Assembly: GCF_014203735.1 (NCBI RefSeq)
Contig: NZ_JACHJQ010000001.1
Span: 979,269 to 1,043,268, forward strand
Reading direction: 5' to 3'
Length of the DNA stretch: 64,000 bases
From: Actinophytocola algeriensis
Lineage (GTDB): Bacteria; Actinomycetota; Actinomycetes; Mycobacteriales; Pseudonocardiaceae
Of this stretch, positions 35,252 to 45,047 are shown one piece after another. The translations under genes were made by a program, and so were the position numbers. Within the stretch, counting starts at the first letter, position 1. Every line of letters begins with the position of its first letter. A model generated the notes under the pieces. The model made no database searches and was not told where the DNA came from. It saw only the letters and a list, made by a program, of their open reading frames with translations.

Positions 35252-37015
35252 CAGGCCGAGTTCGCCCTCGAAGTTGCCCTCCTGGAGACGGTTCTTGATC
35301 GTCGTCAGGAACCGGCCCGCGTCCGCGCCGTCCACCAGGCGGTGGTCGTAGGTCAGCGCGAGGTAGATCATCGAGCGGATGGCGATCGTGTCGTTGCCGT
35401 CGGCGTCGGTGATGACCACCGGGCGCTTCACGACCAGGCCGACACCCAGGATGGCGACCTGGGGGAGCTGGATGATCGGCGTGTCCCACAGCGCGCCCTG
35501 GCTGCCCAGGTTGGTCAGGTTGAACGTCGCGCCGAACAGCTCGTCCGGCGTGACCTTGTTCGCCCTGGTGCGCTCGGCCAGGTCGGCGATCTTGTGCGCG
35601 AGACCGGCGACCGACAGGTCACCCGCGTTGTGGATGGCCGGGGTGAGCAGACCGCGCTCGGTGTCCACCGCGATGCCGAGGTGCTCGGCGCCGTGGTAGG
35701 TCACCTCCTTGGTCTCCTCGTTGATCGACGCGTTCAGCTTCGGGTGCTGCTTGAGCGCCTCGACCGTGGCCTTCGCGAAGAACGGCAGGAACGTGAGCTT
35801 CACGCCCTCGCGCTGCTCGAACGCCGTCTTGGCGCGCGACCGCAGCTTGGCGACCTTGGTCACGTCGACCTCGACCACCTGGGTCAGCTGGGCGGCGGTC
35901 TGCAGCGACTCGACCATGCGCCGGGACACCGTCTGGCGCAGGCGGCTCATCTTCTCGGTCTTGCCACGCAGGTCGGCCGATGCCGCGGGGGCCGGGGCCG
36001 GCTTGGCGGCGGCCGGGGCGGCAGCAGCCGGGGCCGGCTTCTTCGCGGCCTCGGCCGCGGCCAGCACGTCCTGCTTGCGGATGCGGCCGCCGACGCCGCT
36101 GCCCTTCACCGTCGACAGGTCGACGTCGTGCTCGGCGGCGAGCTTGCGCACCAGCGGCGTGACGTACGGGCCGTCACCGCGGGCGCCGTTGTCCGCGGCC
36201 GAGCCAGAAGCCGCGGGTTGCGCCTCCTGCTTCGGGGCTTCCTGCTTCGGTTCCGGCTTGGGCTCGGGCTTCGGTTCCGGCTTGGGTGCCGGCTTGGGTG
36301 CCGGCTGCGGCTCTGGCTTGGCCTCCTGCTTCGGCGCCTCCTGCTTGGGCGCCTCCTGCTTGGGCGCTTCCTGCTTGGGGGCCGCGCTGCCGGAGCCGAC
36401 GACCGCGAGCTGCCCGCCGACCTCGACGGTCTCGTCCTCGGCCGCGGTGATCTCCAGCACGGTGCCCGCCACCGGCGACGGGATCTCGGTGTCGACCTTG
36501 TCGGTGGACACCTCCAGCAGCGGCTCGTCGACCTCGACCGAGTCGCCGACCTGCTTGAGCCAGCGGGTCACGGTGCCCTCGGTGACGCTCTCGCCGAGCG
36601 CGGGCATGGTGACCGGCGTGCCATCACCGGACCCACCGGAGGACGGCTCGGGCTCCTCGGCCTGTGCGGGCGCCTCTTCCTGCTGTGGCTCGGCCTCGGC
36701 TTCGGGCTCGGGCTCCGGCTCGGGCTCCGCGGCGGCCTCGGAGTCGTCCGAGTCCCCGGAGTCGCCCGAGTCGTCCGAGGAGTCGCCGATGACGGCCAGT
36801 TCGGCGCCGACCTCGACGGTCTCGTCCTCCTCGGCGACGATCTTCTGCAGTACGCCTGCCGCTGGCGACGGGATCTCGGTGTCGACCTTGTCGGTGGACA
36901 CCTCGAGCAACGGCTCGTCGACCGCTACGGTGTCGCCCACCTGCTTGAGCCACCGGGTGACAGTGCCCTCGGTGACACTCTCGCCGAGCGCCGGCATCTG
37001 GACGGAGAACGCCAT
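35249..37015 (-). CDS. sucB: Dihydrolipoamide acyltransferase (E2) with two lipoyl domains
   Basis: 588 residues. Two lipoyl domains (about 1-78 and 128-205), each with the lipoylated lysine in [12 protein letters not shown]; a peripheral-subunit-binding domain near residue 300 ([20 protein letters not shown]); and a C-terminal acyltransferase core ending [13 protein letters not shown] with the catalytic His and Asp. Between lipoyl domain 2 and the binding domain is a long flexible linker of KQEAP and KPEPKPEP repeats. In actinobacteria this E2 serves the pyruvate and probably the 2-oxoglutarate dehydrogenase complexes (mycobacterial DlaT). ATG at 37015 is preferred since the lipoyl domain begins there. 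Part of a cluster with lpdA, lipB and lipA. Confidence 0.93.
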   Translation of the reverse strand: MAFSVQMPALGESVTEGTVTRWLKQVGDTVAVDEPLLEVSTDKVDTEIPSPAAGVLQKIVAEEDETVEVGAELAVIGDSSDDSGDSGDSDDSEAAAEPEPEPEPEAEAEPQQEEAPAQAEEPEPSSGGSGDGTPVTMPALGESVTEGTVTRWLKQVGDSVEVDEPLLEVSTDKVDTEIPSPVAGTVLEITAAEDETVEVGGQLAVVGSGSAAPKQEAPKQEAPKQEAPKQEAKPEPQPAPKPAPKPEPKPEPKPEPKQEAPKQEAQPAASGSAADNGARGDGPYVTPLVRKLAAEHDVDLSTVKGSGVGGRIRKQDVLAAAEAAKKPAPAAAAPAAAKPAPAPAASADLRGKTEKMSRLRQTVSRRMVESLQTAAQLTQVVEVDVTKVAKLRSRAKTAFEQREGVKLTFLPFFAKATVEALKQHPKLNASINEETKEVTYHGAEHLGIAVDTERGLLTPAIHNAGDLSVAGLAHKIADLAERTRANKVTPDELFGATFNLTNLGSQGALWDTPIIQLPQVAILGVGLVVKRPVVITDADGNDTIAIRSMIYLALTYDHRLVDGADAGRFLTTIKNRLQEGNFEGELGL

Positions 37016-37063
37016 GGTTTCGCTGACTCCTTGAACGTGAAATGTGTGCTGGCCCTGTACTGG

Positions 37064-37087
37064 TGCTCGCACCGCGAGCTCCGCTCA
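37064..37087 (-). repeat. Degenerate REP-like element at the lpdA stop codon
   Basis: Starts with the lpdA TGA stop (37087-37085) and continues GCGGAGCTCGCGGTGCGAGC, a changed copy of the consensus. It fills the gap between lpdA and sucB. Confidence 0.6.
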
Positions 37088-38455
37088 GGAGTGCACGTGC
37101 AGTGGCTTGCCGGCCAGGGCGAGGAATGCCTCGCCCAGCGCCTCGGTCTGGGTGGGGTGGGCGTGGATGAGCGGGGCGACGTCCTCGGGGTACGCCTCCC
37201 AGTTGTAGATCAACTGCGCCTCCCCGACAAGCTCGCCGACCCGCTCGCCGACCATCGTGATGCCGACGACAGGACCGTCCGGCGCCTTCACCAGCTTGAC
37301 GCCACCCGCGGTCTTCAGGATCTGTGACTTGCCGTTGCCGCTCAGCGCGTACGTGTAGGTCTGCGCGCTGCCGTACTTTTCCTTCGCCTGCGCCTCGGTC
37401 AGGCCGACGGACGCGACCTCCGGCTTGCAGTACGTCACGCGCGGGATGCCCGCCTCCTCGACCGGCCTCGGGTTCAGGCCCGCGATCTCCTCCGCCACGA
37501 AGATGCCGTGCGCGAAGCCGCGGTGCGCGAGCTGAAGGCCCGGGACCAGGTCGCCGACGGCGTAGGTGCCCTCCAGGTTGGTGCGCAGGCGCTCGTCGGT
37601 GAGGACGAAGCCGCGCTCCGTCTTCACGCCGGCCTCCTCGTACCCGTGGCCCGCGCTGTTCGGGCCGCGGCCGACGGCGACCAGAAGCGTCTCCGCCTCG
37701 ATGGTCTCGCCGGACTCGAGCGACACGGTCACGCCGTCCTCGCCCTGCTCCGCGCCGGTGAACCGCACACCCGTCTTGTACTTGATGCCGCGCTTGCGGA
37801 ACGCTCGTTCGAGCTGCTTGGACGCCCACTCGTCCTCGAGCGGCACGAGCCGGGGCAGCGCCTCGACGATCGTGACCTCCGCGCCGAACGACGACCACAC
37901 GCTCGCGAACTCGACGCCGATCACGCCGCCACCCAGCACGACCACGCTCTGCGGCACGTAGTCCATGTTCAGCGCCTGGTCGCTGGTGAGGATCCGGCCG
38001 CCGATCTCCAGCCCGGGGAGCGTCTTCGCGTACGACCCGGTGGCGAGCACGACGTTCTTGCCGGTGTACCGCTGCCCGTCGACCTCGACGGTGTTCTGCC
38101 CGACGAAGGTGCCGGAGCCCTCGACGAGCTGGACCTTGTTGGCCTTCGCGAGACCCTGCAGACCCTTGTACAGGCCGCTGACGACCCCGTCCTTGTAGGA
38201 GTTGACGCCCGCGATGTCGATGCCCTCCAGCGAGGACTTCACCCCGAACTGGTCGCCCTCGCGCGCGAGGTCGGCGACCTCCGCGGCGTGCAGCAGCGCC
38301 TTGGTCGGGATGCAGCCCCGGTGCAGGCAGGTGCCGCCCAGCTTGTCCTTCTCGACCAGGATCACGGACATGCCCAGCTCCGCCGCGCGGAACGCACAGG
38401 CATAACCACCCGACCCGCCACCCAGGATCACGAGGTCAGCGGAAGTATCAGTCAC
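37085..38455 (-). CDS. lpdA: Dihydrolipoamide dehydrogenase (E3)
   Basis: A 456-residue flavoprotein disulfide reductase. FAD fold GGGSGGYACAFRA, redox disulfide in GGTCLHRGCIPTK, NAD fold GGGVIGVEFA, and the C-terminal His-Glu pair in HAHPTQTEAL. It re-oxidises the dihydrolipoyl groups of SucB. GTG start at 38455. A separate lpd may exist elsewhere in the genome; this copy is in the same cluster as its E2. Confidence 0.95.
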   Translation of the reverse strand: MTDTSADLVILGGGSGGYACAFRAAELGMSVILVEKDKLGGTCLHRGCIPTKALLHAAEVADLAREGDQFGVKSSLEGIDIAGVNSYKDGVVSGLYKGLQGLAKANKVQLVEGSGTFVGQNTVEVDGQRYTGKNVVLATGSYAKTLPGLEIGGRILTSDQALNMDYVPQSVVVLGGGVIGVEFASVWSSFGAEVTIVEALPRLVPLEDEWASKQLERAFRKRGIKYKTGVRFTGAEQGEDGVTVSLESGETIEAETLLVAVGRGPNSAGHGYEEAGVKTERGFVLTDERLRTNLEGTYAVGDLVPGLQLAHRGFAHGIFVAEEIAGLNPRPVEEAGIPRVTYCKPEVASVGLTEAQAKEKYGSAQTYTYALSGNGKSQILKTAGGVKLVKAPDGPVVGITMVGERVGELVGEAQLIYNWEAYPEDVAPLIHAHPTQTEALGEAFLALAGKPLHVHS

Positions 38456-38589
38456 GGGGTCTCCTCGGGGTGCGCAGGTGTGCCTTCTGGGCAACCACAC
38501 ATCATCTTGTCACTACGTGCGGCAGGCTTGCGAGGTGGCCGGACAGGCACAATGAAGGGGACGAAGTTCTCGTAACGGAGGTAGCCGCC

Positions 38590-38904
38590 GTGGGGTTGTT
38601 CCGCCGGAAGAAGAGTGCTGGGCAGGTTCGGAGCGCCAGTAAGGCGGACACCTCGCACCTGGACGAATGGGCGTCGGCCCGGACAGGTGTCGAGGCGTAC
38701 GTGGAGCCCAAGACCCATGTGACTGAAACCACTGTGTTGCTCGTCGCGCACGACGGGGAGTGGACCCGGCGCCGGATCGCCGACTTCGACGCCGCGCGTG
38801 AGTTCGCACGCAAGCGGTCGATGCCCCTGTACGAGGTGGAACGGGTTGGCTACCCGAAGCGGATGCGGGAGTACCAGGAGCGGCAGAAGCGACGGCCGAG
38901 CTGA
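38590..38904 (+). CDS. Conserved small basic protein next to lpdA
   Basis: A 104-residue basic protein starting VGLFRRKK, with TETTVLLVAHDGEWTRRRI and a Lys/Arg-rich C-terminus. GGAGG lies 8 nt before the GTG start. Similar small proteins next to dihydrolipoamide dehydrogenase are known in actinobacteria but uncharacterised. No signal peptide or membrane helix. Confidence 0.65.
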   Translation: MGLFRRKKSAGQVRSASKADTSHLDEWASARTGVEAYVEPKTHVTETTVLLVAHDGEWTRRRIADFDAAREFARKRSMPLYEVERVGYPKRMREYQERQKRRPS

Positions 38905-38997
38905 CCGGTTCCGGTCTCGTACTTTTGCGGTCTCCCCAACCACGGGGTCTTCTGACAGGCTGACGCGCAATTCCCGTCGCGTTGGTGAGGATCTCGC

Positions 38998-39023
38998 GTG
39001 AGCGTCGCTTGCGGAGCGAACAA
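38998..39023 (+). repeat. REP-like element just before an Hsp70-like gene
   Basis: TGAGCGTCGCTTGCGGAGCG then AAC, one copy of the element family. Its GCGGAG lies 7 nt before the TTG start of the next gene and may act as its ribosome-binding site. Confidence 0.7.
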
Positions 39024-41180
39024 TTGAACACAGGCGTCACTGCTGTTGTCGATTTCGGCAGTTCGCACACCGTCACCGTGGTGCACGTGTCAGGCTCCGT
39101 GCCCCGCGTGGTCACCGTGGACGGCGAGCCGTGGCTGTCCTCGGCGGTGTTCCTGAGCCGGGACGACGCGCTCGTGGTCGGCGCCGACGCGGCGCGGATG
39201 GGGGTCGCGGACCCGTCCCGGCTGGCGAGCAGGCCGAAGGCGCGGCTCGCCGAACGGGAGATCCTCCTCGGTGACACGGTCGTGCCGGTCTCGACGATGG
39301 TGCTGGCGCTGGTCGCCCGTGCCGTCCGGGCGGCGGCCGCGGTCGCGGGCGCGCCGGTGGACCACCTGGTGCTGACCCACCCCGCCGACTGGAGCGGGCA
39401 GCGGCTGAGCGGGCTGCTCGCCGCGGTGGCCGGGGTCGCGCCGAAGATCAGCACGATCGCCGAACCCGTCGGGGCCGGGGTGTGGTTCGCGACGCGCGGC
39501 GAGGTCGGGGTCGACGGCGCCGACCGGCTGCCCCTCGGGGCCGTGCTCGGCGTGCTGGACGTCGGCGGCGGGACCGTCGACGTGGCGGTCGTGCGGCGCA
39601 CGCCGACGGGCATCGTCGTGGTCGGCCACGCGACCATCCCGGACCTCGGCGGCGACGACCTCGACCAGCGGCTCGTCGACCACCTCCACGCGACCGTGCC
39701 GGGGCTGGCGGACGTGCCGGTCCGGCCGGGCCTCGTGCAACTGCGCGAACAGGTGGCGTTCCGGCTGGATGTGCGGCGTGCCAAGGAGTTGCTGTCGCGG
39801 CACGAGCGGGTCCGGCTGCGGCTGCCGGGCGGGCTGCCCGACACGGAGCTGACCAGAGCCGACCTCGACCGCGTCCTGTACCGCGACCTCGACCGGATCA
39901 CGGCGTTCACGCTGCGGGCCGTCCTGCACGCCGGTGTCGAGGCGCACGAGCTGACCGCGCTGCAGCTGGCAGGCGGGTCGACGCGGATCCCCCTGCTGCG
40001 GCGGCTGCTGGCCGAGGTCGTCCCGGTGCCGGTCCAGCTCGACGACCAGCCGGAGTCGGTGGTCGCGCTGGGGGCGTGCGCGGTCGCCGTGTCGCACAGC
40101 GACCCGTCCCTGGTGGTGCCGTCGCCGCCGCGTCCGCCCGTCGCGGCGCAGCGGCCGCCGCGGCTGGCCGGGCTGGTGCTCGTCGTGCTGCTGGCGGTCG
40201 CCGGGATCGGGTACTCGCTGCTGCGGCCCGCCGACGAGGTGGGCGGCGGCGCACAGGCGACGACCGAGCGGTTCACGCTGCCCGCGCCCGTGCGGGGCGC
40301 GCCGCTCGTCACCGAGGGCGCGGTGACCGACGGCCTGGTGACCGGTCAGATCGCCGTGCCGGTGCGGATGTTCGACGGTGTCACCGACGTGGACTGGACC
40401 GTGCACCGGCTGCTCGACCCGGCCACCGACGACATGGTCGCGGTCGGTGCGGTGGCGCCGTCGACCGGCGTGCGGTGGGTGCTCGTCGACGCGTCGATCC
40501 GGGCGCGGGCCGTCGCGGCCGCGCCCTACTACCTCGACGACACCTACCTCCTGGACGACCGCGGCCTGCTGATCGCGCCGGAGCGCGGCGTGACGATGCC
40601 CCCGTCGTGTCCCACCGAGACACCGGGGACGCTGGCCTCGGGCACGGACGCGCGGCAGTGCCTGGCGTTCGCCGTGTCGGCGCGGACCGCCGTGCGTGCC
40701 GTGGTGATCAGCAAGGTGGCGGTGGCCGGGCAGGTCGGGGTGACCGTGCCCGTACGCGGCGCGGAGCCGTCGGCGCGGCTCGGCGAGGCGCCGACGCTGT
40801 CGCCCGGTTCGGTGCGGCCGCTGCGGGTCGGCGGGGTGCGGGTGCGCGCGGCGGTGGTCGACGTCGTGACGTCATCGGGCGCCTACGCGGATCCCTCGGT
40901 CGTGGACCGGCCCGGGTCGCGGGCGGTGGTGGTGCGTGCGGTGGTGGACGCGCCGCGGGAGGTGCCGGTGGCGGCCCTCGCCACGCGGATCGTGCTGCGC
41001 GACGACCGGTCGCAGCCGGTGCCCGTGCGGTTCGTGTCCGACCGGGAGGGTTGCGCGGTGGGGACGGCGAAGGGACGGTTCACCGTGTGCGCGGTGTTCG
41101 TCGTGCCCGCCCGCATGCCACTCGGTTCGGCGGCGTGGTCGGGGGACGACGCGCGCCCGTTCTTCTGGCAGCTGCGATGA
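39024..41180 (+). CDS. Membrane-anchored Hsp70-like protein, first of a pair
   Basis: 718 residues if the TTG at 39024 is the start. Residues about 1-350 form an Hsp70/actin-type ATPase: phosphate-1 VVDFGSSHTVTVV near the N-terminus, connect motif EPVGAGVWF, phosphate-2 LDVGGGTVDVAVV near residue 177 and adenosine motif AGGSTRIPLL near 316, all intact. A Pro-rich linker leads to one membrane helix at about 380-400 and an extracytoplasmic region of about 310 residues with two Cys pairs (SCPTET to RQCLAF; GCAVG to TVCAVF), probably two Ig-like units of DUF4352 type. There is no Hsp70 substrate-binding domain. It could transmit an ATP-driven shape change across the membrane; this is inference. 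An upstream in-frame GTG at 38982 would lie in the repeat. Confidence 0.75.
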   Translation: MNTGVTAVVDFGSSHTVTVVHVSGSVPRVVTVDGEPWLSSAVFLSRDDALVVGADAARMGVADPSRLASRPKARLAEREILLGDTVVPVSTMVLALVARAVRAAAAVAGAPVDHLVLTHPADWSGQRLSGLLAAVAGVAPKISTIAEPVGAGVWFATRGEVGVDGADRLPLGAVLGVLDVGGGTVDVAVVRRTPTGIVVVGHATIPDLGGDDLDQRLVDHLHATVPGLADVPVRPGLVQLREQVAFRLDVRRAKELLSRHERVRLRLPGGLPDTELTRADLDRVLYRDLDRITAFTLRAVLHAGVEAHELTALQLAGGSTRIPLLRRLLAEVVPVPVQLDDQPESVVALGACAVAVSHSDPSLVVPSPPRPPVAAQRPPRLAGLVLVVLLAVAGIGYSLLRPADEVGGGAQATTERFTLPAPVRGAPLVTEGAVTDGLVTGQIAVPVRMFDGVTDVDWTVHRLLDPATDDMVAVGAVAPSTGVRWVLVDASIRARAVAAAPYYLDDTYLLDDRGLLIAPERGVTMPPSCPTETPGTLASGTDARQCLAFAVSARTAVRAVVISKVAVAGQVGVTVPVRGAEPSARLGEAPTLSPGSVRPLRVGGVRVRAAVVDVVTSSGAYADPSVVDRPGSRAVVVRAVVDAPREVPVAALATRIVLRDDRSQPVPVRFVSDREGCAVGTAKGRFTVCAVFVVPARMPLGSAAWSGDDARPFFWQLR

Positions 41181-43288
41181 CACTGGTGATCGACTTCGGG
41201 ACGGTCAACACGGTCGCCATGCTCGACGGGCGGCTCGTGACGGTGGACGGCGCGCCGTGGCTCCCTTCGGTCGTGCACGATGGCGTGGTCGGCGCGGACG
41301 CGGCGGCGCTGGCCCACGGGCAGGCCGCCCGCGACCTCAAGGAACGCCTCGACCCGGACGAGGTGCGGGCGCTGTTCGCACGGGTGCTGGACGCGGCGCG
41401 GGACCAGGGCGGCGTGGTCGGGGCGATCGTGGTCACGCACCCGGCCGGGTGGCCGCCGGAACGGGTCGAGGTGCTCGTCTCGGCGGCCGGCCCGATGGCA
41501 CGGGCGGTGCCGGAGCCGGTCGCGGTCGCCGCCGTGCACGGGGACGAGACGGTGCTCGTCGTGGACGCGGGCGGCGGGCCGTGGCAGGTCACCGCGGTGC
41601 GCGGGCAGGACGTGCTGGCGTCGTCGGCCCTGCCGTTCGGCGGCAACGACGTCGACCGGCTGATCGTCGAACGCGTGCGGCCGTCACTGCGGTCGGTGAC
41701 CGCCGACGGTGCGCTGCTGGAGTCGGCGCGGACGGGCAAGGAACTGCTGTCCCGGCACGACTCGGCGGAGATCGTCCTGCCCGACCACCGCGCCGTGCGG
41801 CTGGACCGGGCGGAGTTCGAACGCCTGGTGTCGGCGGATGTCGACCGGCTGGCGGCGCTGGTGTCCGAGGTCGGCGGGCCGGTGTCGGCCGGGCGCGTGC
41901 TGCTGGTCGGCGGGTCGAGCCGGATGCCGCTGCTGGCCCGTCGCATCGGCGAGGTGACCGGCCTGCCGGTGACCACAGACCCGGAACCGGAGACGGCCGT
42001 TGTGCGGGGTGCGCACGTGCTCACCAGGCCGGCGGCGCTCGAGGACCCGCTGGCTCCACCACCGCAGCTGGCGGCAGGCCCCGGCGCCGCTTCGCCGCCG
42101 TTCTCCGGGCCGCCGTTCGCCGCCGGGCAGCGACCCGACCCGATGGACGATCCGCTCGCTCCGCCCGGACCACCCGCACCGCCACCGTCCTCGGCCGGAA
42201 ACGAGCCGGGTGGCCGCACCACCGCGACGGCGTTCGAAGCATCCGTGCGACCGGCCGCCACGACCGTTCCCCGCCGACGCCCGCTCGCCCTCGTCATCCT
42301 GCTGCTGCTCGTCGCCGCCGCGGCCGTGGTGTTCGGCGGTGAGCGGCCGGTCGGTGGCAACCCCGTCGCGGCAGGCGGGCCGCCGCCGCTGCCCGAGGCA
42401 CCCGTCCCGCCCGCGGTCGACGGCAACGAGGTGATCAACGGCGAGGTCGCGACCTTCACGTCCGGCGCGCTCGGCGTGGCCGCCGAGTACCGCCACCCCG
42501 CGGGCAACACGTTCGAGGTCACGGTCACCGGCATCGAGACCGCCGTCACCGCGCCGCAGCCCTACCTCGAGGCCCCCGACGGGTTCCGCTGGCTCGTCCT
42601 GCGCCTGCACGTGGTGAACACCGAGGGCCCCGACTTCCCGCACGACCCGATGGAGAACGTCGCCGTCCTCGACGACCGGGGGCAGTGGCTGCGGCAGCCG
42701 TACGGCTACGGGCAGATCGCCTGCGCAGAGGGTGCGCCGCCCGCGACCCGGATCCCGGCCGAGGGCGAGGTCGACGTCTGCGGTGTCGTGTCCGTGCCCG
42801 AGGCCACGCCCGTCGCCGCGGTCCTCTTCGGGGTCCGGTCACCGGAGGCGCAGGCGCCGCTCCGCTTCCCCGTCGACGTGCCTGCCGTGCGGGACCGGGC
42901 CGCGCCCACCCGCGTCGTCGGCACGGCCGGCGGACCGGCCGTGACCGTCGACGGGCTGCGGGCGCGGGTGGACCTGGTCCTGACGCCGTCCGGCTACCTC
43001 GGCACGCAGGTCCCGGCGCCGGGGCACCGGTTCGTGGTCGTGCGCGCGGCGATCACCGCCACCGGCCAGCGGCACGTCACCGTCCTGCTGCGCGACGACC
43101 GCGGCGCGCTCCTGTCCGGCATCGTCGAGGTGGCGACCGGCTGCCCGCCCCTGCCCGCCACGCTGGCGCCGGAGGAGCCGGTGTACGGCTGCCACGTGTT
43201 CGAGGTCGCCGTGGACACCCCGGTCACCGGGGTCACGTTCCTCGGCCGCCGCCCGGACGCGACCCGCTGGCCGACCTGGCGTGCCTAG
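41177..43288 (+). CDS. Membrane-anchored Hsp70-like protein, second of a pair, degenerate ATPase
   Basis: 703 residues, ATG overlapping the previous stop (ATGA). The N-terminal about 290 residues are a short Hsp70-like domain: phosphate-1 VIDFGTVNTVAML and adenosine motif VGGSSRMPLL near residue 244 are kept, but phosphate-2 near residue 128 reads VDAGGGPWQVTAV, lacking the Thr and Asp that follow GGG in working enzymes, so ATP hydrolysis may be lost. A long Pro-rich linker (about 290-365) leads to a membrane helix (about 368-388, LALVILLLLVAAAAVVFGG), then two extracytoplasmic units each with a Cys pair (ACAEGAP to DVCGVV; GCPPLP to GCHVF). Same layout as the first protein: a duplicated, specialised pair. 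A 136-bp repeat begins at its stop codon. Confidence 0.75.
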   Translation: MTLVIDFGTVNTVAMLDGRLVTVDGAPWLPSVVHDGVVGADAAALAHGQAARDLKERLDPDEVRALFARVLDAARDQGGVVGAIVVTHPAGWPPERVEVLVSAAGPMARAVPEPVAVAAVHGDETVLVVDAGGGPWQVTAVRGQDVLASSALPFGGNDVDRLIVERVRPSLRSVTADGALLESARTGKELLSRHDSAEIVLPDHRAVRLDRAEFERLVSADVDRLAALVSEVGGPVSAGRVLLVGGSSRMPLLARRIGEVTGLPVTTDPEPETAVVRGAHVLTRPAALEDPLAPPPQLAAGPGAASPPFSGPPFAAGQRPDPMDDPLAPPGPPAPPPSSAGNEPGGRTTATAFEASVRPAATTVPRRRPLALVILLLLVAAAAVVFGGERPVGGNPVAAGGPPPLPEAPVPPAVDGNEVINGEVATFTSGALGVAAEYRHPAGNTFEVTVTGIETAVTAPQPYLEAPDGFRWLVLRLHVVNTEGPDFPHDPMENVAVLDDRGQWLRQPYGYGQIACAEGAPPATRIPAEGEVDVCGVVSVPEATPVAAVLFGVRSPEAQAPLRFPVDVPAVRDRAAPTRVVGTAGGPAVTVDGLRARVDLVLTPSGYLGTQVPAPGHRFVVVRAAITATGQRHVTVLLRDDRGALLSGIVEVATGCPPLPATLAPEEPVYGCHVFEVAVDTPVTGVTFLGRRPDATRWPTWRA

Positions 43289-43423
43289 TCCGCCTCCCCG
43301 CATTCAAAAGTGTTGGTCCCGACCCAGCGACACCGGCGGACCGCGGGCGGTTGGTGGCTGAGTGCCGTCACGTTCCCCTGAGGTAACCGCTGATCAGGTC
43401 AAGACGCACGCACAAAGATCCGC
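43288..43423 (-). repeat. 136-bp dispersed repeat, copy B (inverted partner at 3365-3500)
   Basis: Reverse complement of copy A, gap-free with 13 mismatches. It begins on the last base of the second Hsp70-like stop codon and fills all but about 20 bp of the gap to the pepA stop. Read in the sense of copy A it runs into the 3' end of the Hsp70-like gene in antisense, so here it controls no start codon. Hairpins in it may act as a two-way terminator for the converging genes. Confidence 0.85.
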
Positions 43424-43442
43424 AGGACACGCCCTGGGCCAC

Positions 43443-44948
43443 CTAGCCGTTTTCGGCGATGTCCGCCAGCACGGCGGCCAGCGTGCGGACCGGCACCCCG
43501 GTGCCGCCCTTGGCCGTGTAGCCCCAGGGGCCGCCGGTGTTGAACGCCGGGCCCGCGATGTCGATGTGCGCCCACGGCACGCCCTCGGCGACGAACTCAC
43601 GCAGGAACAGGCCCGCCGCGAGCATGCCGCCCCACCGGTGCCCGGCGAGGTTCGCGATGTCGGCGAACTTGGAGTCCAGGTCGGCGCGCAGCTCCTCGGG
43701 CAGCGGCATCGGCCAGCCGCCCTCGCCGGTGGCCTGCGCGATGGTGGCGACGCGGTCGCGGAACTCGTCCGAGCCCATGATCCCCGCCGTGCGGCGGCCG
43801 AGCGCCACGATCTGCGCGCCGGTCAGCGTGGCCGTCTCCAGCAGGTAGTCCGGGCCGTCCTCGCACGCACGCACGAGCGCGTCGGCCAGGATCAGCCTGC
43901 CCTCGGCGTCGGTGTTGAGGACCTCGACGGTCTTGCCGCCGTACATGGTGAGCACGTCACCCGGCCGGTAGGCGGTGCCGGAGGGCATGTTCTCCGCCAT
44001 CGGCACGGTCGCGATGACCTCGAGCGGGTACTTGAGCTTGGCGGCCAGGAGCACCGTCGCCACGATCGCGGCGGCGCCGGACATGTCGGAGGTCATCTCC
44101 TCCATGTGCGTGGCCGGCTTGATCGAGATGCCGCCGGTGTCGAACGTGATGCCCTTGCCGACGAGCGCGACCTTCTTGCGCGCCTTCGGGCCCTTGTAGG
44201 ACAACCGCAGCACGCGCGGTGGCCGCGACGAGCCCATACCCACGCCGAGCACACCGCCGAAGCCGCCCTTGCGCAGCGCCTTCTCGTCGAGGATCTCGGC
44301 CTCCAGCCCGGCCGCCCGCGCGAGCGCGGCGGCGCGGTCGGCGAACGACGCGGGGAACAGGTCGTTGGGCGGCGTGTTCACGAAGTCACGGGCCGTGCGC
44401 ACGGCCTCACCGATCGCGCTCGCGGCCTTGAGCGTGGCGCGGTGGTCCTTCGCGGTGCCCTCGGCGGGCTGCACGAGGTCGACGCGCTCGACGGGCGCGT
44501 CGCCCTTCTCCGAGCGGTACTCGGTGAACCGGTAGGCACCGAGCACAGTGCCCTCCACCGCCGCGTGAAGATCCACAGTGGACAGGGTGGTGAGCGCGCG
44601 CCTGGTGCCTGCCAGCGCACGGGCCGCGGCGCCCGACGCGCGGCGCACCTGCTCGGCGGCCGGTCCGTCGCCAGTGGACTTGCCGAGCCCAACGGCGACG
44701 ACGAGCCCGGCGGGGATCTTGCCCATGCTCGGGATCTTCACGACCTCGTCCTGGCCGCCCGCGGCGCCGACGCTGCGCAGGATCTCGGCGAGGGTGCCGC
44801 CGAACGCGGCGTCGACCTGCTCGCTCCCCGGCGCCAGCGCGACGCCCGTTCCGTTCTTGCTGTCGTCCTGCACGGTGCCGACGATCACCGCGTCAACGGT
44901 GGCCTGGTCAGCCGTGGTGGTGGTCAGAGACAGCTTGGGCGCGGTCAA
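43443..44948 (-). CDS. pepA: Leucyl aminopeptidase
   Basis: A 501-residue M17 aminopeptidase. The C-terminal catalytic domain has [14 protein letters not shown] with the metal-binding Lys/Asp and the family signature NTDAEGRL. It releases N-terminal residues from peptides in the cytosol and needs two metal ions. Length is normal. It converges on the Hsp70-like pair and is divergent from the membrane protein at 45048. Confidence 0.95.
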   Translation of the reverse strand: MTAPKLSLTTTTADQATVDAVIVGTVQDDSKNGTGVALAPGSEQVDAAFGGTLAEILRSVGAAGGQDEVVKIPSMGKIPAGLVVAVGLGKSTGDGPAAEQVRRASGAAARALAGTRRALTTLSTVDLHAAVEGTVLGAYRFTEYRSEKGDAPVERVDLVQPAEGTAKDHRATLKAASAIGEAVRTARDFVNTPPNDLFPASFADRAAALARAAGLEAEILDEKALRKGGFGGVLGVGMGSSRPPRVLRLSYKGPKARKKVALVGKGITFDTGGISIKPATHMEEMTSDMSGAAAIVATVLLAAKLKYPLEVIATVPMAENMPSGTAYRPGDVLTMYGGKTVEVLNTDAEGRLILADALVRACEDGPDYLLETATLTGAQIVALGRRTAGIMGSDEFRDRVATIAQATGEGGWPMPLPEELRADLDSKFADIANLAGHRWGGMLAAGLFLREFVAEGVPWAHIDIAGPAFNTGGPWGYTAKGGTGVPVRTLAAVLADIAENG

Positions 44949-45047
44949 CGAGGAGCTCCTGTCGGTCGAGTTGCTGACGCATGCTAACTACTTGTGCCCC
45001 ACCTGCCCACCGTGAGGTGGCGGGATGGCGTCTGACACGGTGGAGAC

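Noticed and set aside
34331-37327. A 998-codon open frame on the plus strand opposite sucB and the epimerase
   Set aside because: GC-rich antisense of well-identified genes; His/Arg/Gly-rich content with no domain.
39024-43288. DnaK chaperone genes
   Set aside because: No substrate-binding domain, a membrane helix follows the ATPase part, and no grpE or dnaJ is near.
43362-44987. A 541-codon frame opposite pepA
   Set aside because: Antisense shadow of pepA; its first codons come from the dispersed repeat, so similarity to the frame at 2275-3426 only reflects the repeat.
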